NCBI GenBank assembly: GCA_049792815.1
Contig: JBARBG010000140.1
Span: 1 to 64,000, forward strand
Length of the DNA stretch: 64,000 nt
Reading direction: 5' to 3'
Origin: DAIDKA01 sp049792815
GTDB lineage: Bacteria; Pseudomonadota; Gammaproteobacteria; Steroidobacterales; Steroidobacteraceae
Both the position numbers and the translations under genes were made by a program. Below the pieces are notes generated by a model. The model was given only the letters and a program-made list of their open reading frames with translations, made no database searches and was not told the DNA's origin. Each line of letters opens with the position of its first letter. Within the stretch, counting starts at the first letter, position 1. Of this stretch, positions 1-7,954 are shown one piece after another.

Positions 1-375
1 GTCGCGACGAACACAGCCGCCGCTGGTGGGGTCGTGGCACCGGCCGCGGTCGCAGCGCGTAGCACCGTGGCCGGGCCTGCGCGGTCGGTGGCCTCACCGG
101 CAAGCGCCACGACCGCGGAACTGGCCGGAACATCCACAAAGCCGACTCCGGCGGCAGATCAGCAGCCTGCGGGGCCGACAGTGCAGCAGCCAACCGCCGG
201 ACCGGCCACTGCCAAGGTCTTACCCGATATTGCGCTGCAACAAACGGCACGTAGCTTCACGGTGAGCAACGGCAAGACCAACGCGTGGCTCGATGACATG
301 CTCAAGCCCGCCGCGGGCAAGGCGCGCAAGGCGAATGCGTGGAGTATTCACGTCAAACGCCCGACGTTGCATTGA
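1..375 (+). CDS. C-terminal end of Ala/Pro/Thr-rich protein (partial)
   Basis: The reading frame is open from the first base and stops at TGA 373-375, so only about 124 C-terminal residues are visible. About 80 residues are low complexity (Ala, Pro, Thr, Gln), like a linker. The tail then becomes ordered and basic, with an N-A-W-L-D-D-M-L segment and a final R-P-T-L-H. From memory, very large repetitive surface proteins of proteobacteria often end in a similar W-L-D-D-F-L region. The gene lies directly upstream of a putative SecA/HlyD/TolC export cluster, so it may be the exported substrate; that is inference from position and tail. The function of the missing part cannot be seen. Confidence 0.6.
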   Translation, partial: VATNTAAAGGVVAPAAVAARSTVAGPARSVASPASATTAELAGTSTKPTPAADQQPAGPTVQQPTAGPATAKVLPDIALQQTARSFTVSNGKTNAWLDDMLKPAAGKARKANAWSIHVKRPTLH

Positions 376-475
376 GGAATTGTCACATCACAGCCATTCG
401 GGTACTAAAAAGCTGGCATCATTGCCCGTGTAGTTAGGGGATTGATTCCATGAGAAAAAGAGCCTCTATCCTGCC

Positions 476-2383
476 ATGACGGTTCCCCCCGGCAGTGCAC
501 GGGCTGCCGTGGTCGGCGCGGTGGCCTCCGAAGCTCGGCTGGGCAGCGCCTACACGTCCGGGGCACAGGCGGGCGCCAGCGCGGATTTCTGGTCGCAGCT
601 GGTCAACGCGAGCACTTCCGAGCAGCTGTGCCAGGCCTGGCTGGGCATTCTGTGCCAGTGGATTCCGGGCACCCAGGCAGGTCTGCTGCTCCTGCACGAG
701 GAGGCCGAGCGCTACGTTCCCGCAGCCGTGTGGCCGGATCAGGAGCGCGACATGTCGCATCTGTCCGGTGTCGCCCAGGAGGCCCTCGTTGAGCGGCGCG
801 GGGTGGTGCGCGACGAGTCCAGTGGCATGGCCCAATGCGCCTATCCGCTGCTGGGTGCCGAGGAGACGTACGGAGTCGTCGTGCTGTACGTCGTCGCGGC
901 GCGCGGCGAAGTCGGCATGCGCGACGCCCTGCGACTGCTGCACTGGGGCGCCGGGTGGCTGGTCGGCCTCTTCGACAAGCGCAGCCTGCTCGAGCGTGAG
1001 CAGCGACTGAATCGCTCGGCGCTGCTCCAGGATCTGCTGCTGGGTGCGCTTTCCGAGCGGCGTGAAGACGAGGCGGCACGCTGGATCGTCAACCGCCTGG
1101 CGGAGGCGCTGCCTTGCCGCCAGGCCATACTCGCGCGTGCCGGCGCAGGCGCCAACGCCTCGCTGCAACTGGTCAGCGTCTCCGGCAGCGCGGGCTTCGA
1201 ATCACGCGCCAATCTGCTCGCCGCGGCGCGTGATGCACTGCAGGAGGCCAGCATCTCCGGCGAGGTACAGTCACATCCGCCCGGACAGGAAGGCACCGAT
1301 CAGGTTCTGACGTTCAGCTCCCTCGCCGATTATTGCCGCGAAGCGGAGGCGGTCGGTGCGCTGGCGCTGCCCCTCGTGCACCAGGGCCGCCGCCTGGGAG
1401 CGCTGCTGGTGGACTCGCAGACGCCCTTTGATACCGAGACCCGCGCTTTCCTGCAGACGCTGGCGCTCGCACTGGCGCCCTGCATCGACGTCCAGAGCGC
1501 CGCCCGGCGTGGACTGCTGACACATGCCGGGTCGAGCGTAAAGGATGCATTGCGCGCAATTGCCGGCCCGCGCTCGCCGGGAATCAAACTGACTCTGTTG
1601 CTGCTGCTGCTCGCGCTCATCGGCTCGGCCTTCATCGACACCCCCTATCGGGTGCGCTCGCCGGCCACCGTGGAGGGCCTGGTGCAGCGTGCAGCGGTCG
1701 CCCCGTTCGATGGCTTCATCGCGACGGCTGCCGTGCGGGCCGGCGACACCGTACATACCGGGGATCTGCTGGCCCGGATGGACGACCGTGATCTGAAGCT
1801 CGAAGAGGCGAAGACCGCCGCGGATGGAGAGCTCGCGGACCGCAAGCTGCGTGAAGCACTGGGTCGGGGTGATGCGGTGGCGGTGCGCGTTGCGCAGGCG
1901 GATTCCGAACAGGCCGACGCGGCGCTGGCTCTGGTGCGCGAGAAGTTGGCGCGCGCGGTGATCACAGCGCCGTTCGATGGCCGGGTCGTGAAGGGAGACC
2001 TCTCCCAGCAGCTCGGGGCCCCGGTCGAGCAGGGGCGGGTGCTGTTCGAGGTCGCGCCGATGGATGCGTGGCGGGTGGTGCTGAGGGTCGATGAACGGGA
2101 CATCGTCGATCTGCAGGAAGGGCAGAGCGGCGAACTTCTGCTCGCGGGTCTGCCCGGCGAGCGTCTTGATATCGTGGTTAGCAGGATTTCTCCGGTGGCG
2201 CAGCCTGAGGAAGGCCGCAACAGTTTCCGCGTCGAGGCGCGACTGCTCAGAAGCACGCGTCGCATCCAGCCGGGCATGGAGGGAGTAGGCAAGGTGCAGG
2301 CCGGCGACCATAGCCTCTTATGGATAGGGTTCCACCGCCTCTTCAACTGGGTCCGCTACACCGCATGGACCATCGGACTGTAG
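476..2383 (+). CDS. GAF-GAF-TM-HlyD fusion, periplasmic adaptor subunit
   Basis: A 635-residue protein that fuses a cytoplasmic sensor part to a membrane-fusion (HlyD) adaptor. Residues about 45-165 and 195-335 look like two GAF domains. A Leu-rich transmembrane helix lies at about 371-388. Two lipoyl half-motifs follow, around 401-436 (A-P-F-D-G-F-I) and 495-527 (A-P-F-D-G-R-V), with a short coiled segment between them and a beta-barrel domain to about 610. The last 20 residues are again hydrophobic and aromatic. HlyD proteins bridge an inner-membrane exporter to TolC; an N-terminal GAF pair is unusual. No convincing Shine-Dalgarno precedes the ATG, which overlaps the TGA of a 9-codon frame (449-478). 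It is the first gene of the export cluster and overlaps the start region of the next gene. Confidence 0.8.
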   Translation: MTVPPGSARAAVVGAVASEARLGSAYTSGAQAGASADFWSQLVNASTSEQLCQAWLGILCQWIPGTQAGLLLLHEEAERYVPAAVWPDQERDMSHLSGVAQEALVERRGVVRDESSGMAQCAYPLLGAEETYGVVVLYVVAARGEVGMRDALRLLHWGAGWLVGLFDKRSLLEREQRLNRSALLQDLLLGALSERREDEAARWIVNRLAEALPCRQAILARAGAGANASLQLVSVSGSAGFESRANLLAAARDALQEASISGEVQSHPPGQEGTDQVLTFSSLADYCREAEAVGALALPLVHQGRRLGALLVDSQTPFDTETRAFLQTLALALAPCIDVQSAARRGLLTHAGSSVKDALRAIAGPRSPGIKLTLLLLLLALIGSAFIDTPYRVRSPATVEGLVQRAAVAPFDGFIATAAVRAGDTVHTGDLLARMDDRDLKLEEAKTAADGELADRKLREALGRGDAVAVRVAQADSEQADAALALVREKLARAVITAPFDGRVVKGDLSQQLGAPVEQGRVLFEVAPMDAWRVVLRVDERDIVDLQEGQSGELLLAGLPGERLDIVVSRISPVAQPEEGRNSFRVEARLLRSTRRIQPGMEGVGKVQAGDHSLLWIGFHRLFNWVRYTAWTIGL

Positions 2384-4551
2384 TGCGCGGTGAGGAGCGT
2401 GGGCTGCACACCCAGCTCGTCAGCAGCCACTGGTATCGCGCAGCCGACATAACGCCGAGATTGCGGCAGCAGCTGCACCTGCACCCCCAGCGCTTTCGGG
2501 GCCAACTCTGGTACGTAGTCGAAGACCGGCTGAACGGGCGCTATCACCGATTCGACCAGGTCGCGTGGCGGATCATCCGGCTGCTCGACGGCAATTACAC
2601 CCTGGAGCAGTTGTGGCACCACCTGGCCGCTGAGGGTGGCGCAGACACTCCGAGCCAGGAGGACATTCTGGCGCTTCTGGGTCAGCTGCACGCGCTGGAT
2701 CTGCTCGCCTCCGGTTCGCTCCCGGACCTCGCGGAGGCCGGGCGCCGCCAGCGCCGCCAGGCGCGCGTGCGCTGGTGGCAGCGTTACCTGAACCCGCTTG
2801 CGCTGCGCATCTCGCTTGTGGACCCGGACCGCTTCCTGGTGCGCGCCGTGAAGGCGCTCGCGCCCGTGCTCAATGGGCTCGGTGCCCTGCTGTGGCTGGC
2901 CTGGGTCGTGCCGGCGATCGTCCTGGCCGCATCCCATTGGCCGGAGCTCAGCAGCAATTTCACGGAGCGGGTACTGGCGGTGCACAACCTCGCACTGCTA
3001 TGGCTGATCTTTCCCCTGGTGAAGGCGCTGCACGAGACTGGCCACGGCATCGCGTGCCGGATGCGGGGCGGCGAGGTGCACGACATGGGCGTGATGCTGC
3101 TCATCTTTCTGCCCGTGCCCTATGTGGATGCCTCCAGCTCGTGGGCATTTCCGAAGAAGCGCGATCGCGTTCTGGTCGGAGCGGCAGGCATGCTCGTTGA
3201 GCTGTGTCTGGCGGCGGGGGCCTTCTATGCGTGGTTGTGGCTGCAGCCCGGCACGGCCAGGGCAGTCGCCTATGACGTAGCCGTACTCGCCAGCGTAACC
3301 ACCGTGCTCTTCAACGCCAATCCGTTGCTGCGGTACGACGGTTACTACATCGTGAGCGACCTGCTCGAAATCCCCAACTTAAGTCAACGGGCGGCCCGCT
3401 ACTGGGGCTATCTCATCGAACGTTGGATATTGAGGCATCCGGAACCAACTTCGCCGGTGATGGCGCCCGGTGAGGCGCTCTGGTTCGGTCTGTACGCGCC
3501 GCTGTCATTCACCTACCGGATCTTCGTCCTGTTTACGATCTCGCTTTTTGTCGCGATCAAATACTTTGCGGTTGGCGTGTTCATTGCGCTGTGGAGCATT
3601 GTCGCCGTGCTTGGCGTGCCTTTGTTCCGCGGTATTGTGGCGCTGCGCCGCATGATGGTCGACGTGCAGACTCGAGCCGGCGGCAAGCTCGTACTCATCG
3701 GTGCACTGACCGCGGTCGCAGCGCTGCTGTTTGTGGTCCCTCTGCCGCACCATACCCAGGTAGAGGGGGTCATCTGGTTACCCGAAAGCGGCGTGCTGCG
3801 TGCCCAGTATTCCGGATTCATCCGCCGCGTCTCGCTGCAGAACGGCACGCAGATCGCCGCCGGCGTGGAGGCGATGAGCCTCAGCGACCCGGAACTTGCG
3901 GCGCACGTCATCGAACAGGCCGCGCACGTCGAGGCCGCGCAGGCGCGCTACGATGCAGCAAGCGTCGCCGATCCGGCGCTGGGTCAGCAGCTGGCGAGCG
4001 CGCTCGAGCGCGAGCAGGCCGTGCTGGGCGCGCTGCGCGAGCGGGCCAGCCGGCTCGAAGTGCGCAGCGCCGGATCGGGTCGGTTGTGGATCCCCGATAC
4101 CGACGATCTGCCCGGGAGGCATGTCCAGCAAGGCGAAGTGCTCGGCTATGTGATCCCGAGCGAGGCCCCGCGCGTGCGCGTGATTGTCGGACAAGCCGAC
4201 GCCGATTTCATTCGCGGCCACACCCTGGGTATCGAGGTGATGCTGCCGTTCGCCCCGGGATCCATCTGGACAGCTCGGGTGGTGCGCGCCGTGCCCGCCG
4301 CCTCAAACGAACTGCCGAGCGCAGCACTGGGTCGTGAAGGGGGTGGGACGGTGGCGACAGACCCCCGTGATCAGACGGGACGCAAGGCACTCAACTCCTA
4401 CTTCGAGTACGAGCTGGCCTTGCCGGCGGCGTTCCCGTACCGCTTCATCGGCAGCCGGGTGAGTGTGCGCTTCGCGCATCCGAGCGAGCCGATCGCCGCT
4501 CGAATGTGGCGCGGCGTACGGCGCCTGTTCCTCGCCTACTTCCACTCCTAG
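2365..4551 (+). CDS. PqqD-like / M50 site-2 protease / lipoyl-adaptor membrane fusion
   Basis: A polytopic membrane protein of about 728 residues. The N-terminal 110 residues resemble a PqqD-type peptide-binding domain (pattern H-R-F-D...I-I-R-L-L-D-G). A multi-helix region carries the M50 zinc motif H-E-T-G-H at about residue 223 and the second motif N-A-N-P-L-L-R-Y-D-G at about 319-326, so both metal-binding elements look intact. After about residue 475 comes an HlyD-like part with one lipoyl half-motif, an alpha-hairpin and a beta domain. M50 enzymes cleave within membranes, while PqqD domains deliver peptide precursors; the combination suggests recognition, processing or anchoring of an exported substrate (inference). 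The frame also has an ATG at 2320, inside the previous gene; I chose 2365 to limit the overlap, and GTG 2383 is possible. Confidence 0.8.
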   Translation: MDHRTVVRGEERGLHTQLVSSHWYRAADITPRLRQQLHLHPQRFRGQLWYVVEDRLNGRYHRFDQVAWRIIRLLDGNYTLEQLWHHLAAEGGADTPSQEDILALLGQLHALDLLASGSLPDLAEAGRRQRRQARVRWWQRYLNPLALRISLVDPDRFLVRAVKALAPVLNGLGALLWLAWVVPAIVLAASHWPELSSNFTERVLAVHNLALLWLIFPLVKALHETGHGIACRMRGGEVHDMGVMLLIFLPVPYVDASSSWAFPKKRDRVLVGAAGMLVELCLAAGAFYAWLWLQPGTARAVAYDVAVLASVTTVLFNANPLLRYDGYYIVSDLLEIPNLSQRAARYWGYLIERWILRHPEPTSPVMAPGEALWFGLYAPLSFTYRIFVLFTISLFVAIKYFAVGVFIALWSIVAVLGVPLFRGIVALRRMMVDVQTRAGGKLVLIGALTAVAALLFVVPLPHHTQVEGVIWLPESGVLRAQYSGFIRRVSLQNGTQIAAGVEAMSLSDPELAAHVIEQAAHVEAAQARYDAASVADPALGQQLASALEREQAVLGALRERASRLEVRSAGSGRLWIPDTDDLPGRHVQQGEVLGYVIPSEAPRVRVIVGQADADFIRGHTLGIEVMLPFAPGSIWTARVVRAVPAASNELPSAALGREGGGTVATDPRDQTGRKALNSYFEYELALPAAFPYRFIGSRVSVRFAHPSEPIAARMWRGVRRLFLAYFHS

Positions 4552-4567
4552 GGTGTTGCACCCCGCG

Positions 4568-6661
4568 ATGAGCACCTCAACCTACAATCCGTCCTTGGGT
4601 GACTGGCCACCGGCGCGACTGCGGCTTGCCGCTCGCATCTTTGCCGAGCGGGCCGAGGACACCGACAGCGGGTTCGACAGATGGCTCCAGGGCTCGCTGT
4701 CTTCGCTGCGCCTGCCCGTGCTGCGCCGCCGCGGCAGTTCGGCCCTGGTGCGTGCCGCTCTGGCACAAAGCGCGCAGTTGCAGCCGTTGGATGATGCGCA
4801 GCTGCGGGCGCTTGCCCGGCAGTTCGCGCTGCCCGCATTTGTCCGCTGCGACCCCACCTGCGGGGCCCGTGTGCTGGCGGTCGTTCGCGAGGCGGCCCGG
4901 CGCACGGTCGGCCTTGAGGCCTATCCGCCGCAGCTGCTGACGGCGTGGAGGCTGCTGTGCGGCCGGCTCGTGGAGCTCGATACCGGCGAGGGCAAGACGC
5001 TGTGCGCCGCGCTCACGGCCTGCGTTGCCGGCCTTGCCGGCATCCCGACTCATGTGGTCACGGTCAACGACTACCTCGCACAGCGCGACGCACAGACGAT
5101 GGGCCCGCTGTTCGCCTTCTTCGGCCTGAGTGTGGGCGTGGTGCATGGCGCTGTCGCACATGCCAGCCGCGCCGCGGAGTATTCGCGCAACGTGACCTAC
5201 TGCACCAATAAGGACGTGGTCTTTGACTACCTGCGCGATCGCGTCAATGCGCGCGGCGTGACCAGCCTTGCGCAGCTGTCGGTCCGGCAGATGCACGGGC
5301 TGACGCGCGGCGCGGAGCCGCTGCGCCTGCGGGGGCTACATTTTGCGATCGTGGACGAGGCCGACAGTATCCTGATCGACGAGGGACGCACACCCTTGAT
5401 CCTGTCAGCCGCGCGTGAAAAGGGCCGGGACGAGGCCGCCTACCGCTCGTTGCTCAAGGTCGCCGGAATGCTCGAAGTGGACCGCGACTTTCGCCTGGGC
5501 GGCGCCCTGCAAGTCCCGGAGCTCAGCGCAGACGGACGGACCCGCCTGGAAGAGATCGTCGCGCAGTTCGGCACTGAATCAAATGAACCTGCGGCGCGCG
5601 GCCCGGAAGCGGCCTCGGCGTTGGTCCGCGATGAACCCGTGGTGGAGTCGGTGCCCGTGTTCTGGAACGTCCCCTGGGTGCGCGAACACTTTGTGGGGCA
5701 GGCGCTGCGTGCATTGCACGTCCTGAGGCGTGATCACCACTATGTGGTTCAGGAGGGCAAGGTGGTGATCGTAGACGAGTTCACGGGGCGCCTGCTGCCC
5801 GATCGCAGCTGGGAGCAGGGGCTGCACCAGCTGGTCGAGGCCAAGGAGGGTTGCGAGGTCACTGGTGTGAACCGCACGCTGGCACGTCTGACCTATCAGA
5901 GCTTTTTCGCACGCTACCTGCGCCTGTCGGGCATGAGCGGCACGCTGCGCGAGGTGGGACGCGAGACCGCAGCCGTATATCGGGTGGGCACCGAGCGCGT
6001 AGAACCCAACAAGACCATGCGCAGAACGCTGCTGCCGACGCTGCTGCTGCCGAGCGTGGTGGCCAAGCACCGCGCGGTGGCGGCAGAAGTCGCGCGCTGC
6101 CTCGAACGCGGACAACCGGTGCTGGTGGGCACGCGCTCCGTTGAAGCCTCACACGCGGTCAGTGAGGCGTTGACAGGGGCCGGCATCGCTCATAGGGTGC
6201 TCAATGCGTTGCAGAATGCCGATGAGGCGGAGCTGATTATGGGCGCGGGCACTTCAAACGCCGTCACCGTGGCGACCAACATGGCCGGGCGCGGCACCGA
6301 CATTCCACTTGACCAGACGGTCGTCGGGCACGGCGGGCTGCATGTGATCTTGACTGAATGGCACGAGTCCGCCCGCATCGATCGGCAGCTGTTTGGTCGG
6401 TGCGCGCGGCAGGGCGATCCGGGCTCCTGCCGTGCGATCGTTTCCCTGGAGGACGAGATCATTCAGCGTCACAGTCCGGGTTGGGCGCGCTGGGTGGCAC
6501 GGCGCTGGCCGGAACGCGAGCCACCACAATGGGCCACGCGCCTGCTGCGTCAGCGCGTGCAGGCCGTGGCGGAACGAATCAACGCCGCGCAGCGTCGCAC
6601 GACCACGCGGCGGGACCGCCAGATGCAGGCACAGCTCGCCTTCTCGGGCACCGCAGAATGA
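4568..6661 (+). CDS. Accessory SecA-like preprotein translocase ATPase, shortened
   Basis: A 697-residue SecA-family DEAD motor. Visible motifs are Walker A D-T-G-E-G-K-T at about 138, D-E-A-D at about 263 followed by the SecA signature I-D-E-G-R-T-P-L-I-L-S, the F-T-G-R-L segment at about 410, M-A-G-R-G-T-D-I at about 570 and the arginine-finger region Q-L-F-G-R-C-A-R-Q-G at about 606. Housekeeping SecA is about 850-900 residues; this copy ends about 80 residues after that last motif. It lacks most of the helical-wing/scaffold part and the zinc-binding C-tail that contacts SecB. It is therefore a second, specialised SecA, probably powering export through or with the surrounding adaptors. Its TGA overlaps the start of the next gene (ATGA), indicating translational coupling. 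The ATG at 4568 was preferred to upstream codons inside the previous gene. Confidence 0.88.
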   Translation: MSTSTYNPSLGDWPPARLRLAARIFAERAEDTDSGFDRWLQGSLSSLRLPVLRRRGSSALVRAALAQSAQLQPLDDAQLRALARQFALPAFVRCDPTCGARVLAVVREAARRTVGLEAYPPQLLTAWRLLCGRLVELDTGEGKTLCAALTACVAGLAGIPTHVVTVNDYLAQRDAQTMGPLFAFFGLSVGVVHGAVAHASRAAEYSRNVTYCTNKDVVFDYLRDRVNARGVTSLAQLSVRQMHGLTRGAEPLRLRGLHFAIVDEADSILIDEGRTPLILSAAREKGRDEAAYRSLLKVAGMLEVDRDFRLGGALQVPELSADGRTRLEEIVAQFGTESNEPAARGPEAASALVRDEPVVESVPVFWNVPWVREHFVGQALRALHVLRRDHHYVVQEGKVVIVDEFTGRLLPDRSWEQGLHQLVEAKEGCEVTGVNRTLARLTYQSFFARYLRLSGMSGTLREVGRETAAVYRVGTERVEPNKTMRRTLLPTLLLPSVVAKHRAVAAEVARCLERGQPVLVGTRSVEASHAVSEALTGAGIAHRVLNALQNADEAELIMGAGTSNAVTVATNMAGRGTDIPLDQTVVGHGGLHVILTEWHESARIDRQLFGRCARQGDPGSCRAIVSLEDEIIQRHSPGWARWVARRWPEREPPQWATRLLRQRVQAVAERINAAQRRTTTRRDRQMQAQLAFSGTAE

Positions 6662-7521
6662 TGCAAGCCCCTTTCACGCTGCGGCACGCCGCAATACTGC
6701 TGGCGATCGCAGCATTGAGCGCCGCGGCGCGGGGGGCGGATCGCCCTGCGGCCGCAACCACTGACACGGGTCACGATGGGTCGTTCGACTGCCTGATCGA
6801 GCCTTACCGGACGATCGTGGTGCGCAGTCCCGTGACCGGGGTGATCGACAAGCTGTTTGTTGCGCGCGGCAGCCCGGTGAAGCTGGGAGAGCCCCTGGTG
6901 AGTCTCGACTCCACCGTCGAGACCGCGGCCGCGGATCTGGCGCTGTTCAAGTCCCAGATGAATGGCCCGCTGAAGTCCGCAGAGAGCAGGGTGCTGCACG
7001 CCGAGAGTAAGTCCGTGCGCAAGACCGACCTCGCGGCGAGCAACTACGCATCGGCCCAGGATCGCGACGACGCGGAGGCCGAGCTGGCCGTGGCGCGCGC
7101 CGACCAGCGGGCGGCGCGCGAGGCCAAGCAGTTGGCGAACCTCGAGCACAGCTACGCGACCGCGCAGCTTGGCCTGCGCCTGATTCGCAGTCCGATCAAC
7201 GGTGTCGTGATCGACCAGGCGATGAATGCCGGAGATCTCGCCCAGCCCGGCGACAGCAACTCTTATATTCTCAAGCTTGCACAGATCGATCTGCTGCGCG
7301 TGAAGGTCATCGTGCCACTGGCGTACTACACCCGGATCAAAATTGGCCAACGGGCCGACGTCGTCCCCGAGAAGCCCATGCAGGGGCACTATGCCGCCAC
7401 GGTCACGGTGGTCGACAAGGTCATCGACGCGGCGAGCGGGACGTTCCAGGTCCGCATCGATCTGCCCAACCCCAGGAGCGCTCTGCCGGGCGGGCTTAGG
7501 TGCGTCGTGCGGCTGTGGTGA
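6658..7521 (+). CDS. Periplasmic adaptor (membrane fusion protein) with signal peptide
   Basis: A 287-residue HlyD/RND-type adaptor. Residues 1-26 form a cleavable-looking signal peptide ending in Ala-rich A-A-R-G-A. A lipoyl half-motif is at about 58-88 (R-S-P-V-T-G-V-I-D), an alpha-helical hairpin with many Ala, Asp and Glu at about 90-170, the second half-motif R-S-P-I-N-G-V-V near 178, then a beta-barrel and a short membrane-proximal end. It has no inner-membrane anchor helix beyond the signal, unlike the first adaptor of the cluster. The ATG overlaps the SecA stop codon, so the two proteins are probably made together. It should connect the inner-membrane part to the TolC-like channel encoded downstream. 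Confidence 0.8.
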   Translation: MMQAPFTLRHAAILLAIAALSAAARGADRPAAATTDTGHDGSFDCLIEPYRTIVVRSPVTGVIDKLFVARGSPVKLGEPLVSLDSTVETAAADLALFKSQMNGPLKSAESRVLHAESKSVRKTDLAASNYASAQDRDDAEAELAVARADQRAAREAKQLANLEHSYATAQLGLRLIRSPINGVVIDQAMNAGDLAQPGDSNSYILKLAQIDLLRVKVIVPLAYYTRIKIGQRADVVPEKPMQGHYAATVTVVDKVIDAASGTFQVRIDLPNPRSALPGGLRCVVRLW

Positions 7522-7564
7522 ACAGAAAGGTAAAGCGCCTGGTCGATTCATCTACAAAGAAGAC

Positions 7565-7571
7565 AGGAGGT
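7565..7571 (+). promoter_or_regulatory. Consensus Shine-Dalgarno deciding the DUF3467 start
   Basis: The string AGGAGGT lies 6 bases before ATG 7578. It is the best ribosome-binding site in the export cluster and fixes the start of the small gene downstream. It suggests that the small protein is made in greater amount than its neighbours. Confidence 0.75.
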
Positions 7572-7577
7572 ATCTCC

Positions 7578-7904
7578 ATGAGCAAAGAAGCGACGAAGTC
7601 CGCCCCGGCCCCTGCGACCGCTGTGGCGGCCTCCCCGGGGAAAGTGCAGGCGCCCGCGCGCCAGGCAAACGTCAACACCGCGAACCTCAAGAGCAGCTAC
7701 TGCAACATGTGCAGTGTCAATGCCACGCGCGAGGAGGTCGTGATCAATTTTGGAGTCAACGAGGATTGGGAACGCGCTCCCCAGAATCCCGACCTCAGTC
7801 TTGAACACCGGGTGGTGCTCAATCCCGTCCTGGCGAAACGCCTCGTGCAGCTGCTGAGCAAGGTTGTCGAGGACTACGAAACGCGACACGGCGCTCTCGG
7901 CTGA
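7578..7904 (+). CDS. DUF3467-family small protein
   Basis: A 108-residue soluble protein. The first 35 residues are an Ala/Pro/Lys-rich tail. The rest matches the DUF3467 pattern as I know it: Y-C-N-M-C near the start, then E-E-V-V-I-N-F-G, a short variable loop, R-V-V-L-N-P, and a final helix A-K-R-L-V-Q-L-L-S-K-V-V-E-D-Y-E. DUF3467 has no firmly assigned function. It is encoded between adaptor and channel of the export cluster and has the strongest ribosome-binding site there. A cytoplasmic chaperone or targeting factor for the SecA-like motor is a reasonable guess, not shown by the sequence. A C-x-x-C pair (Y-C-N-M-C) could bind metal, but there is no second pair. Confidence 0.75.
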   Translation: MSKEATKSAPAPATAVAASPGKVQAPARQANVNTANLKSSYCNMCSVNATREEVVINFGVNEDWERAPQNPDLSLEHRVVLNPVLAKRLVQLLSKVVEDYETRHGALG

Positions 7905-7954
7905 ACCGCTGGCGCCGCGTGGTGCGCTCGGGCCTTGGAAGGAATAAGGGGCAC

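Noticed and set aside
434..1168. Long minus-strand frame opposite the GAF-HlyD gene
   Set aside because: It has no family motif, and the opposite strand carries recognisable GAF and lipoyl segments in a continuous frame. High GC produces such shadow frames.
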